DNA of 64,000 nucleotides from Polyangium fumosum. Lineage in GTDB: Bacteria; Myxococcota_A; Polyangia; Polyangiales; Polyangiaceae. The stretch spans positions 1 to 64,000 of the forward strand of contig NZ_SSMQ01000064.1 of assembly GCF_005144585.1 (NCBI RefSeq), written 5' to 3'. Each line of letters opens with the position of its first letter. Within the stretch, counting starts at the first letter, position 1. Shown in pieces: positions 54,580-63,715 of this stretch. The notes beneath the pieces were generated by a model that was given only the letters and a program-made list of their open reading frames with translations, ran no database searches and was not told where the DNA came from. Position numbers and translations under genes: made by a program.

Positions 54580-56205
54580 TCATCGTCGACGGTTCGAGTC
54601 CTCCGCGATCACCTCCATGCGGCGCATCATCTCCATGTCTTCATGCTCGAGAATGTGGCAGTGCCACACGAATTCCCCGGTGTAGCGGCCGAATCGGACA
54701 GCGAAGCGGGTAACCTCGCCTGGATTGGCCCGAACGGTATCCTTCATGCCGCGCTCGTTCTCGGCCGCCGGGACGGCCGGTCCGGTAAAGACCAGCTCAC
54801 CTGCCGACCGGAATCGCTCGACGTCGAAGGGCTGGCGGTCGAGGATGAGGAATCGAACGAGGTGAAGGTGAATCGGGTGGGTGTCCACGGTCGTGTTGAT
54901 CAACCGCCAGATCTCGACCGTTCCCAACCGCGGCTTTTCGGTGGTGGCGTCACCCCAATGAAGCGGCAGCGGGCGCCCGTGCATGTCTCGGATGCCAAGC
55001 AGTGACATCTGCCGGCCCATGTGATCCTTTTGCTGGTCCAGAATGAGATCTCGAGACCGCACGACATCCCTGAGCCGCGGAAAAGGGCCCGCCGGAAGAT
55101 CCCGCGGGATCCGACTCCGATCCCGACCGGACCGCGGGAGGGTCACCCGGAACTGCATCACGACGCGGGTGTGTCGAGCAGGAGGGGTCCCTGTTGGAAA
55201 GGGAGTGGGGGCGTCGTTGGTCATGGTGACAGTGGCCCCCTCGAGCCCCGTGAAGTCGATGATGACATCGGCACGCTCGGCAGGCGCCAGCAGGATTTCC
55301 TTTACGGCAACCGCTCGCTTCAGGTAACCGCCGTCGCCCCCGATCTGGATCATGCTGATCGCTGGCTTCAGCATGAGGTTGTAGAAGCGTGCGTTCGCGC
55401 CGTTCAGCAAGCGGAAGCGATACCGCCGCGGCTCCACCTCGAGGAATGGCCAGACCTTGCCGTTCACCAGATTGGTGTTGCCGAAGAACTCAGGCGGGAT
55501 CGTCGCTGGATATTGGAGCGAGCCGTCTCTGTTGAACGAACGGTCCTGGATCAGCAGTGGTAGCTCGAAGGGGCCGGAAGGAAGGTCCAGCCGCGCATCG
55601 TTTTCATCCCGCAAGAGGTAAAAGCCAGCCAGTCCGGCGTATATGTTCAGTCGCGTGATTCCCATCGCGTGGTCGTGGTACCAAAGTGTCGTGGGCCGCT
55701 GTCGGTTGGGGTACCGGAAGAGGTTGGTCGTGAACATAGGGCCGTGGGTCGTCAGGCGGGGGGTGAACCATGCCTCGGGATGGCCGTCGGCCTCCGCTGG
55801 TAGCTCGCCGTCATGGAGATGGACGACCGTCCGTACTTGCGGCAGGTAAGTGGCGGCCCCGTGGACGGATGTGTCTATGGGCAAGAGGTGGGTGATTGGC
55901 AGCTCACTCAGATACCGTACCAGGATGGGTTGGCGAACGCGGGCCTCGATGGTGGGGCCGGGATACTGCCCTTCGTACCCCCAGACCGTGGTCGGGGGGA
56001 AGTCGCGGTGGAGTTGCTGCTCGACCTGCCGCATGGTGATCTGAAAGAGGGGTACTCCCTTCTGGTGGCCGACCGGCTGGAGCGTCTCGGGAATCGGAAC
56101 AGGGTCTACGAACTTTGGAACCGTATCAGGCCTGGATGGCGCTACTCGTGATGAGGCATTGAACGGTTTGTGAACGTGTGGGGTGCGACCCTTGCCACAT
56201 GTCAT
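54580..56205 (-). CDS. Multicopper oxidase, CotA/bilirubin-oxidase type
   Basis: A 541-residue copper oxidase oxidising phenolics, bilirubin or metals with O2 reduction to water. Copper motifs: HLHDG (129-133), WYHDHA (175-180), HPIHLHLVRF (about 443-452) and WHCHILEHEDMEMM (about 512-525), the last with the axial Met of a type 1 site. ATG 56205 follows AGGAGA 9 nt upstream; a GTG at 56226 is the alternative. No signal or Tat peptide is visible, so like Bacillus CotA it may act in the cytoplasm or spore coat. It stands alone, beside genes for metal transport. Confidence 0.9.
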   Translation of the reverse strand: MTCGKGRTPHVHKPFNASSRVAPSRPDTVPKFVDPVPIPETLQPVGHQKGVPLFQITMRQVEQQLHRDFPPTTVWGYEGQYPGPTIEARVRQPILVRYLSELPITHLLPIDTSVHGAATYLPQVRTVVHLHDGELPAEADGHPEAWFTPRLTTHGPMFTTNLFRYPNRQRPTTLWYHDHAMGITRLNIYAGLAGFYLLRDENDARLDLPSGPFELPLLIQDRSFNRDGSLQYPATIPPEFFGNTNLVNGKVWPFLEVEPRRYRFRLLNGANARFYNLMLKPAISMIQIGGDGGYLKRAVAVKEILLAPAERADVIIDFTGLEGATVTMTNDAPTPFPTGTPPARHTRVVMQFRVTLPRSGRDRSRIPRDLPAGPFPRLRDVVRSRDLILDQQKDHMGRQMSLLGIRDMHGRPLPLHWGDATTEKPRLGTVEIWRLINTTVDTHPIHLHLVRFLILDRQPFDVERFRSAGELVFTGPAVPAAENERGMKDTVRANPGEVTRFAVRFGRYTGEFVWHCHILEHEDMEMMRRMEVIAEDSNRRR

Positions 56206-56585
56206 GATTACCTGTCTCCTCTCCACATCTAGCTGGACGGGAGGCAGCAGCTATGCCGGATACAATCGAGCCGTCTATGCTCAGTCCCAGGACGGGGTAG
56301 GATCGCCTTCCGAATCCGAATGACCAAGCATTGCTCGAACGAACGCAAGTGTTTGGTATACCAGCGCAGGCACGCGTAGAGGGCTTCACTGAGATATTTT
56401 GCAGGCCTTGGCATGCGTGCGGATGGCAGTGCTCACTTAAATGACATTTTTCTAGCCGAGTGCTCGCTTGACGTTGAACGCGCGCAACGACATGAGATCG
56501 CCCGGACGGCGTGTCGGGCGCGTGGTGGCTCATGCCCCCGTATCATTGCCGCGGATTCTCATTTCGTGTGGCAGGAGGGAGGACG
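56206..56585. other. Gap with relatively AT-rich segment
   Basis: No gene found. Around 56380-56470 the sequence is clearly more AT-rich than the flanks (aaatgacatttttctagc), which suggests promoter activity or foreign DNA. The right end carries a strong Shine-Dalgarno (GGAGGGAGGA) for the next gene. Confidence 0.4.
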
Positions 56586-56912
56586 ATGACGACACGGTGT
56601 GCTCGAGCGGGGGCCCTCGCCTGGATGGGCAGCGTGCTGATCGGGATCGGCATCTTGCTCTCCATTCTCCAGTGGGCCTTGACGGCCTACCTGGTGCTCC
56701 ACGGACGCGGAGGCGAAATCGAAAGCGGTGTCCTTCCTCGAACGCTCGACGTGAATGCCCCAATCGGCGGGGGCAAGTGCATCACGATCAGCTACCCAGG
56801 CCTGGTCCTCGCGGCCCTCGGCACCATTCATCATGTCGCGGCCGAGTGCCTGTGGACGCGATGGGGATCGCGCGTCGTGCGGCGTGTATCGAAAGCACGG
56901 CGCTGCTCGTAG
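56586..56912 (+). CDS. Small two-helix membrane protein
   Basis: A 108-residue membrane protein starting at ATG 56586 after GGAGGGAGGA. The first helix is MGSVLIGIGILLSILQWALTAYLVL, the second CITISYPGLVLAALGTIHHVAAECL, with a basic C-terminus (RVVRRVSKARRCS). The His pair and Cys in helix 2 may bind metal. It lies 239 bp before the P1B ATPase on the same strand. Family unknown. Confidence 0.6.
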   Translation: MTTRCARAGALAWMGSVLIGIGILLSILQWALTAYLVLHGRGGEIESGVLPRTLDVNAPIGGGKCITISYPGLVLAALGTIHHVAAECLWTRWGSRVVRRVSKARRCS

Positions 56913-57151
56913 GCCAATGGCGTCGAGCGCGAGGTCCCGTTATGATTGTCGCCGTCAGCCCTCGAGCGAGCTCCTGCTGTCCCCGCGCCGAAGAGGCCGG
57001 CTGCGGCAATTGCAAGAACTTCACTGCGTTCCGCAGACGCTCGCCCATGGCTCGCCTTGGTCCAGTAAGTGCATATACGATATGCGCCAGGATGAACAGC
57101 GGCAGGACCTAGGGAGGGAAGCCATGCAAGCCATGCGCGGGCGGTGATCAC
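56913..57151. other. Short gap with a possible CxxC fragment
   Basis: A plus-strand frame from ATG 56942 reads EEAGCGNCKNFTAFRR, like the start of a small CxxC protein, then degrades and stops at 57112. It could be a fragment or chance. The end of the gap contains the gtgatcac/GTG region used as the start of the ATPase. Confidence 0.25.
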
Positions 57152-59449
57152 GTGCGCAAGCACGTCCACTCGCAGTGGCAGTTGGCTCTCCTCGGGCTCG
57201 CCCTCGTTGGCTTGGCTGCAGGTAGCATTCTGCATCTCGCAAGGGTCGGCGATGCGGACCGGTGGGTATGGGCTGGTGTCACCGGTATCGTTCTCATCTG
57301 GACGTTTTCCTCTGTCGTGAGGGGATTGCTCCGAGGAGAAACGGGAGTCGATCTCATCGCCGTCTTGGCGATGGCAGGCGCACTCGTCCTCGGCGAATAC
57401 CTCGCGGGCGCCATCATCGCGGTCATGCTCACAGGCGGCGCTGCACTCGAGCGGTTTGCTGTCGCCCGAGCACGACGCGAGCTGAGCGCCCTGCTCGAGC
57501 GCGCTCCGCATACAGCACATCGCCGAGCGGGTGTCGACATCGTCGATGTCGACATCGACGATGTCGTGCTCGGCGACGTCCTCGTCGTCAAGCCGGGTGA
57601 GGTTGTTCCGGCGGACGGCATCGTCAGCTTGGGAACCGCGATTCTCGACGAGTCGGCGCTGACCGGTGAATCCAAACCCGTGCAGATCGACACCGGGTCC
57701 CCTGTACGCAGCGGCGGCACGAACGCGGGCAGCCCGTTCGAGCTGCGCGTAACTGCGCCCACGGCCCAAAGTACCTATGCCGGCATCATTCGCCTGGTCA
57801 GGGCAGCGGAGGCATCAAAGGCGCCGTTCGTGCGACTCGCGGATCGATACGCGCTCGCCTTCCTGGGTCTTACCGTTACGCTCGCGGCGCTCGCGTGGAT
57901 CGCCGGGGAAAGCCCGACCCGCGCACTCACCGTGCTCGTTGTCGCAACGCCGTGCCCACTCATCCTGGCCGCGCCGGCAGCCATCATCGCCGGCGTGTCG
58001 CGCGCGGCGAGGCACGGCATCATCGTCAAAGGCGGCGGTCCGCTCGAGACGCTCGCACGTGCCACGGTGCTGCTGCTGGACAAGACCGGGACCGTGACCT
58101 CGGCGCGTCCGCAGGTCGTGGCGGTGGAAACCTTCGGAGCCATCTCCTCCGATGATGTCGTCAGGTACGCCGCGTCCATCGAGCAGGTCTCGGTCCATCC
58201 ATACGCGCCCGCGATTCTTGCGGAGGCGCGGAGCCGGAGCGTCGAGCTGAGCTTCCCCGTCGACGTGCGCGAGCAGATGGGCACGGGAATCGGAGGAAAC
58301 GTGGACGGCCGACGCGTGGCCGTGGGACAGCTCGGTTTCGTGGCTCCGAGTGCACCGCGCACGCCGGAGCTTCGGTCGATCGAACTGCGTACCGCGGTTG
58401 AGGGCTCGTCGAGCGTATACGTTTCGATCGACGGCTCGCTCGCAGGCGTGCTGCTCCTCCAGGACCCGATCCGGCCGGAAGCGCCGCGTGTCCTCCGCGC
58501 GCTTCGCGCCGCTGGCATTCGGCGCATTCACATGGTGACGGGGGATCATCCCGACGTCGCGGAGCTCGTCGGCGACGCCCTCGGCGTGGACCGCGTCTTT
58601 GCGGAGCGAGCGCCGGAGGAGAAGGTCGAGGTTATCAAGCTGGTACGTGCCGAGGGCCTCACGGTGATGGTCGGCGACGGCATCAACGACGCCCCGGCGC
58701 TCGCGCTCGCCGACATTGGAGTGGCGATGGGAGCGCGCGGCGCCACGGCCGCCTCCGAAGCAGCGGACGTCGTCCTCACAGCGGACCGGCTCGAAGGGCT
58801 TCTCCTCACGACGCGGATCGCGCAGCGTACTCGGCGCATCGCGCTGGAAAGCGTCTTCGTAGGGATGGGGCTCTCGCTCGTCGCGATGGTGTTCGCCGCC
58901 GCGGGATGCATCACGCCGGTCGCCGGAGCCGTACTCCAGGAGGGCATCGACGTCCTGGTGATTTTGAATGCGCTTCGCGCGCTTGGCGACGGTGGCCCGC
59001 TCATCATGTCAAGGCGCGGTGACGTCAAGGGCCTCGCGCAGGGGCTTGCCTCGGCGCACCGCTCGCTGCGTCCACACGTCGGCGATCTCGCCGCGCTGGC
59101 CGCGCGCCTCGACTCGCTGCCAGCGCGGGAGGCGCGTGCACAGCTCGAGCGGATTCGTGACATGTTCGAGAAGGAGCTGCTGCCCCACGAGCGAGAGGAG
59201 CAGCAGACGGCCTATCCACTCCTCGGCAAACTGCTGAAGGAGGAGGACCCGACCGGCCCGTTGATCCAGACGCATCACGAGATCCGGCGGCTCACGCGGC
59301 TCTTCGGTCGTCTGGTCGCTCAGCTTCCTGCGGAGGGCCCCAGGCTGGAGGATCTCCGAGACCTGCGCCGCGTGCTCTACGGCCTCCACGCCATCCTCAC
59401 GCTGCACTTCGCTCAGGAGGAGGAGCTGTACAGCCTGTTTGAAGGCTGA
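57152..59449 (+). CDS. P1B heavy-metal ATPase fused to a hemerythrin domain (P1B-5-like)
   Basis: A 765-residue metal-exporting P-type ATPase. It has no N-terminal HMA domain; membrane helices begin at about residue 10. A-domain TGES (171-174), membrane motif TPCPL (266-270), phosphorylation loop DKTGT (310-314), GDGINDAPALA, and a membrane QEGID (596-600) are all present. TPCPL plus QEGID and a C-terminal hemerythrin-like domain (about 625-765; PHVGDL, LLPHEREEQQ, THHEIRRL, HAILTLHFAQEEELY) match what is described for P1B-5 (Ni/Fe/Co) ATPases. The di-iron domain may sense iron or oxygen. GTG start at 57152. Confidence 0.85.
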   Translation: MRKHVHSQWQLALLGLALVGLAAGSILHLARVGDADRWVWAGVTGIVLIWTFSSVVRGLLRGETGVDLIAVLAMAGALVLGEYLAGAIIAVMLTGGAALERFAVARARRELSALLERAPHTAHRRAGVDIVDVDIDDVVLGDVLVVKPGEVVPADGIVSLGTAILDESALTGESKPVQIDTGSPVRSGGTNAGSPFELRVTAPTAQSTYAGIIRLVRAAEASKAPFVRLADRYALAFLGLTVTLAALAWIAGESPTRALTVLVVATPCPLILAAPAAIIAGVSRAARHGIIVKGGGPLETLARATVLLLDKTGTVTSARPQVVAVETFGAISSDDVVRYAASIEQVSVHPYAPAILAEARSRSVELSFPVDVREQMGTGIGGNVDGRRVAVGQLGFVAPSAPRTPELRSIELRTAVEGSSSVYVSIDGSLAGVLLLQDPIRPEAPRVLRALRAAGIRRIHMVTGDHPDVAELVGDALGVDRVFAERAPEEKVEVIKLVRAEGLTVMVGDGINDAPALALADIGVAMGARGATAASEAADVVLTADRLEGLLLTTRIAQRTRRIALESVFVGMGLSLVAMVFAAAGCITPVAGAVLQEGIDVLVILNALRALGDGGPLIMSRRGDVKGLAQGLASAHRSLRPHVGDLAALAARLDSLPAREARAQLERIRDMFEKELLPHEREEQQTAYPLLGKLLKEEDPTGPLIQTHHEIRRLTRLFGRLVAQLPAEGPRLEDLRDLRRVLYGLHAILTLHFAQEEELYSLFEG

Positions 59450-59584
59450 TGAGCTTTCGATGCCGAGACACGTCACGCGGGCCCTTCATGGCCAAGGCCG
59501 CCCGGAGCGTGCCAGCACGAGCCGGAGTGGCTGCCGCGAGGGTGCGGAGGCGAGGGCAAAGCGCCCGCGACTCGGGACACCTTT

Positions 59585-61828
59585 CTATGCCGCCAGCGCA
59601 GATTGCTCCGCCGGAAACCATAGCCGGAAGGTCGAGCCCTGGCCCGGCGTGCTCTCCACGGCAATGGTGCCGCCGTGCGCCTCCATCAGCCCCTTGGCGA
59701 TGTAGAGGCCGAGGCCCAGCCCCGTGTTCTTCTCACGCGCCCGCGCGGCCTGAAAGAAGCGATCGAACAGCCTGCCAAGATCCGCCGCCGAGATGCCCGG
59801 GCCGCGGTCCTCGACCGTCAGCGCCGCGCCTCCCGCCTCCGCACGGAGGGTCACCCGGATCGGCGAGCCGGCGTCGGAGTACTTGGCGGCGTTGTCGAGC
59901 AGGTTCGTGAGGATCTGCGCCAGCCGGGCCGGATCGACGAAGACCTCGGGCACACAACCCTCCACATCGAGGGTCACCGGGTGCTGCCCGAGGGTCGGCT
60001 CGATTTCAGCGAGCAACGAGCGCGTCTCCTCCTCCAGCGACACGGGCTTTCGATCGAGCGATAGCCGCCCGACCTCGATGCGAGACGCATCGAGCAGGTC
60101 CTGCGTCATGCGCGAGATCCGGCAGCCGATTTGGAGCAAACGTTGGAGTTGCGGCACCGGCACCACGACCGAATCACCATCGGGTTTTGCGAGCAGCTTC
60201 TTTAAAAGCAACATCATGGCCGCGACGGGGTTGCGGAGATCGTGAGCGATGACGGCTGCGAACTCGTCTCGCAGGCGGTCCATCTCGCGGTGGGCCTCCT
60301 GCGTGCTCTCGACTTGCTGGGCGTAGGCGATGGCCAGCGCTGATTGCGTGGCGAAGAGCCGGACCAGACGCTCGTCCTCCTCCGTGAACTCGGCGCCACC
60401 ATCCTTGTCACAAAGGTAGAAATTCCCGAATACCTTCTGCCCGATGAGCAGCGGGACGCCCAGGAAGGACGTCATCGCGGGGTGGTGCGCGGGGAAGCCG
60501 ACCGATCGCGGATCGGCGTGGATGTCCGCGACCCGGCTGGGCTGCGGGTCTTGGATGAGCGCGCCCAAGAGCCCTCGGCCCTGTGGTAAGTGGCCGATGT
60601 CACGGGCGACCTTTTCGGAGACGCCCACGTAGACGAAGTCGGAAAGGCCGGTGCCCTCGGCGTCGAGCACCCCCAGGGCGCCATAACGGGCGCGGGTCAG
60701 CTCGCAGGCCTGCTCCACCAGGCGGCACAGCAGTTCGCGCAGGGGCATGGCGGCCTCGATGGTCATGGCCATGTCGCGGAGCAAGCGCAGCCTTCGGGCC
60801 TCGCGGCGCTCGGCGTCGCGCTGCCGGGCTTGCCGCAGCCCGAGAGCACAGGCGCCCGCCACGCCCCGGAGCAGGCGGCGCTCGAGCGAACTGAGCTTCC
60901 CCGGCTGCCGCCGCGCGAGCCCTAGCACCCCGACAAGCTCGCCCCCTACGCTCAGGGGGAACGCCACCACTGCGTGGAGCCCCAGCTCGAGCAGGCGCAG
61001 GGTGCCACGGAAGGCGCCCTCCGGCAGCTCCTCGATGCGAGCGATCTCCTGGATGTCCCCGGTCTCGGCTGCCAGCGCCGCGACCGTGCTCGCCAAATTC
61101 ATATTCAAATCTTGCGCGAATGCCTCGGGAACCCCGACCGAGGCGACCAGCCTGAGACGTTCACCGCCCCCGGTGGCGATGAGAAACGCGGCGTCGGCGC
61201 GAACGGCGGCAGCTACCTCGTCGAGCAGCCCATGGGCCAGGGTCGAGGGCTCGTCCGCGCTGAGAAGCGCGGCGCCGATGCTGGCCACGAGGTCGGCGAG
61301 CCGGACCGCGAAGGGCTCGTCGGCGACGTTTTCGAACGCGAGCAGCGCCTCGCCGGCCGACGCGCGGCAGCGCACCAGGAGCAGGAGGCGGCGAGCGGTT
61401 TGTCGATCGTACCAGACTTCCTCGTCGCAGAAGGACTCGCCGTGGAGGGCGCGACGCCACGGCAACTCTTTCTCGGCGAGGACCGCCTGGGTTCCGAGCC
61501 GGGATATCTCGAAGCGCTCCGACAGCCGTTCCGGGGTCGGTGACTCCATCTCCAGGAGCTCGCGCAAGGACGCGCTCGCCTGGACCTCACCCGTGCTGGT
61601 CAGCCTCATCATTGGCCAGGGGAGCAAGGATTCCACGATCATGCAGAAGGTATTGGTACGCCCGAGGGCAACCGTCGAGGTCACCGCGGTTGCAGTCGAC
61701 GCGCGCATCACGATCGGCAACGCGAGGTCGAGCGGCGGCTCCGCTGGGTCGCGCTCGGCAGGAAGTTTCTTCGGATCGGACAAAGCTCGCCTCTCCCGGC
61801 TGCGATTCGCCGACGAGGCCCCGCGCAT
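59585..61828 (-). CDS. GAF-domain sensor histidine kinase
   Basis: A 747-residue cytoplasmic kinase without membrane helices. It has a PAS-like N-terminus, then two GAF domains (about 185-340 and 360-510; the second contains ARYGALGVLD and TSFLGVPLLIGQKVFGNFYL). A HisKA region carries H529 in VIAHDLRNPVAAMM, and the HATPase has LTNLLDNAAKYS, EDRGPGIS and GLGLGLYIAKGLM. The start may be a TTG at 61783 after GGGAGAGG rather than ATG 61828. It is 11 bp downstream of the other kinase gene; no receiver or response regulator is adjacent. Confidence 0.85.
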   Translation of the reverse strand: MRGASSANRSRERRALSDPKKLPAERDPAEPPLDLALPIVMRASTATAVTSTVALGRTNTFCMIVESLLPWPMMRLTSTGEVQASASLRELLEMESPTPERLSERFEISRLGTQAVLAEKELPWRRALHGESFCDEEVWYDRQTARRLLLLVRCRASAGEALLAFENVADEPFAVRLADLVASIGAALLSADEPSTLAHGLLDEVAAAVRADAAFLIATGGGERLRLVASVGVPEAFAQDLNMNLASTVAALAAETGDIQEIARIEELPEGAFRGTLRLLELGLHAVVAFPLSVGGELVGVLGLARRQPGKLSSLERRLLRGVAGACALGLRQARQRDAERREARRLRLLRDMAMTIEAAMPLRELLCRLVEQACELTRARYGALGVLDAEGTGLSDFVYVGVSEKVARDIGHLPQGRGLLGALIQDPQPSRVADIHADPRSVGFPAHHPAMTSFLGVPLLIGQKVFGNFYLCDKDGGAEFTEEDERLVRLFATQSALAIAYAQQVESTQEAHREMDRLRDEFAAVIAHDLRNPVAAMMLLLKKLLAKPDGDSVVVPVPQLQRLLQIGCRISRMTQDLLDASRIEVGRLSLDRKPVSLEEETRSLLAEIEPTLGQHPVTLDVEGCVPEVFVDPARLAQILTNLLDNAAKYSDAGSPIRVTLRAEAGGAALTVEDRGPGISAADLGRLFDRFFQAARAREKNTGLGLGLYIAKGLMEAHGGTIAVESTPGQGSTFRLWFPAEQSALAA

Positions 61829-61839
61829 CCTGCTGGCGA

Positions 61840-63504
61840 CTACGTACGGTCCCGCGGCCGCTCGATGGGGATCGTGAACGAGAACGCTGTTCCCACGCCG
61901 AGCTGGCTGTCGACGAAGATCTGCCCCCCGTGCCCCTCCACGATGCCTTTGACGATGTACAGGCCGAGCCCCGTGCCCGCGCCGCGCACCGCCCGCGGCC
62001 GCCAGTAGCGATCGAAGAGTCGTGGCAGATTCTCGGGCGTGATACCCGCGCCCGTGTCGGTGACGGAGAATCGCACGAACGCACCGTCGAGCGCGATGGC
62101 GAGCGTCACCTCGCCGCCCTTGGCCGTGAACTTCAACGCATTGCCAATGAGGTTCGAGAGCGCCTGGGCAAGGCGACCGCGATCACACGGAACTCGCAGG
62201 GAATACCCCAGCGGGCGGACGTGGAGCCGTAGTTCCTTCTGCTCTGCGAGCGGCGCGTGGACCTCCGCGATCTCGGCGATGATCGCGTCGACCTCGTACG
62301 GGGCCATCTCGAGCGTCAAGGTGTTCGCCTCGATGATCGCTGCGTCGAGGAGGTTTTGGAGCATCTGTATCGCGTACTCCGTGGTGGCCTTCAGCTTCTG
62401 CGCTCTCTCGCGGATCCGTTGCCCTGCGTCGCCTTCGGGAGCCATCCGCGAAATCGACGCCGCGCCCAGCGAGAGCGCCGAAAGCGGGTTCCTGAGATCA
62501 TGCGCTGCGATGGCCAGCGCCTCCTCCCGCGCGAGCCGCGCCCGCTGCTCCGCCTCGTAAAGGCGCGCGCGCTCGAGGGCCTGCGCGCAATGCTGGGCGA
62601 GCGTCATCATGTATTCCCGATCCTCGCTGGTGATCTCGCAATTTTCGAGGTAGGTGATACCAAGCGCTCCGAGAACCCGCTCGCCAACCGTCATGGGAAC
62701 GGCCACCCAGGTCCTGGCCCAGTTTTGCGTGGGTATCTCCGGGTAGGCATCGCGGAACACCTCGCGCGACTCGAAGACCAGAAGCTGTCCGGTGCGGATG
62801 CAGTCGGCAGATGGAAGGCGCGCGGAGGGAGGAAAGCGACGCAAGGGCTCGATCAGCTCCTGCGGGTATCCGGGGGCGAGGAGGACGTCGACCATGCCGT
62901 TCTCCTCTTGGAGCGCGACGTAACCCGCATCGGCATAGAGCGCTGCGAGCCCTTGCGTGAGCACGACGTCCGCTACCTGCGTGGGCGTCAAGGCACGCGA
63001 AAGCTCGGATGTGATGATCTGAAGGCGTGCCATCCGCGCTTCGGCGAGCTCGACCCGGATGCGTGCAGCACGTTCGCCGGCGAGGGCTCTCTCCCGTGCC
63101 TCTTCGACGCGCTTGTGGCGATCGATATCGAACATGATCTCGATGATGTAAAGCGGCGCCCTCGAACGCCCGCGGACGAGCGAGCGCGTGACGGCGACCC
63201 AGAAGGATGAGCCGTCCCGTCGTAGCAAGCGCTCCTCGTGCGTGGAGGATTGGATGACGCCGTCGCGCATCGCCTGGAGGTGCTGGCGGGCGGCCTCCCT
63301 GTCGTCCGGGTGCCGTATGTCTCCCGCGGGGTGCCCCGTGAGCTCATCGAGGCCAAGGCCGAGGGACTCGCAGAGCCTCGGGTTCGCCCGGAGCAACGCG
63401 CCATCCAGGGAGACGTGGGCCATACCGAGAGCGGCCTGGTCGAACGTCGCGCCGGGCCGCTCGTCCACCTCGAAACCCACGACCCTTTCATCGGCGCTCC
63501 CCAC
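61840..63504 (-). CDS. PAS-GAF sensor histidine kinase
   Basis: A 554-residue cytoplasmic kinase: PAS domain (about 20-130, ending YIIEIMFDIDRHKRVEEA), GAF domain (about 165-315), HisKA with H335 in AIAAHDLRNPLSAL, and an HATPase with SNLIGNALKFT, TDTGAGIT and GTGLGLYIVKGIVEGHGG. It is the first gene of a two-kinase unit. PAS/GAF sensing of small molecules, redox or light is possible; nothing in the sequence picks one. A divergent sigma54-activator gene begins 210 bp away. Confidence 0.87.
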   Translation of the reverse strand: MGSADERVVGFEVDERPGATFDQAALGMAHVSLDGALLRANPRLCESLGLGLDELTGHPAGDIRHPDDREAARQHLQAMRDGVIQSSTHEERLLRRDGSSFWVAVTRSLVRGRSRAPLYIIEIMFDIDRHKRVEEARERALAGERAARIRVELAEARMARLQIITSELSRALTPTQVADVVLTQGLAALYADAGYVALQEENGMVDVLLAPGYPQELIEPLRRFPPSARLPSADCIRTGQLLVFESREVFRDAYPEIPTQNWARTWVAVPMTVGERVLGALGITYLENCEITSEDREYMMTLAQHCAQALERARLYEAEQRARLAREEALAIAAHDLRNPLSALSLGAASISRMAPEGDAGQRIRERAQKLKATTEYAIQMLQNLLDAAIIEANTLTLEMAPYEVDAIIAEIAEVHAPLAEQKELRLHVRPLGYSLRVPCDRGRLAQALSNLIGNALKFTAKGGEVTLAIALDGAFVRFSVTDTGAGITPENLPRLFDRYWRPRAVRGAGTGLGLYIVKGIVEGHGGQIFVDSQLGVGTAFSFTIPIERPRDRT

Positions 63505-63715
63505 GACACCCCCCTACTGCCGCCGTTTGCCTCGTTTCACGTTACGTAAGGTCATGCCATGGCCGAGCGTGCCATGAAACCGAGCGCGGAAATTCGACGA
63601 ATTGATGGACAACAACCCGCGGATTGCCCTTACACTCCTCTTCGCCCACACATAGCCTACACCAAACGAGGGCGGGGGATAGCGTCGAAGCTGCCGCTCG
63701 GCATCAGGGGGGATC

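Noticed and set aside
54588-54602. tRNA-like T-loop string ggttcgagtcc
   Set aside because: It lies in the last codons of the multicopper oxidase gene, and the 60-70 nt upstream do not fold as a tRNA.
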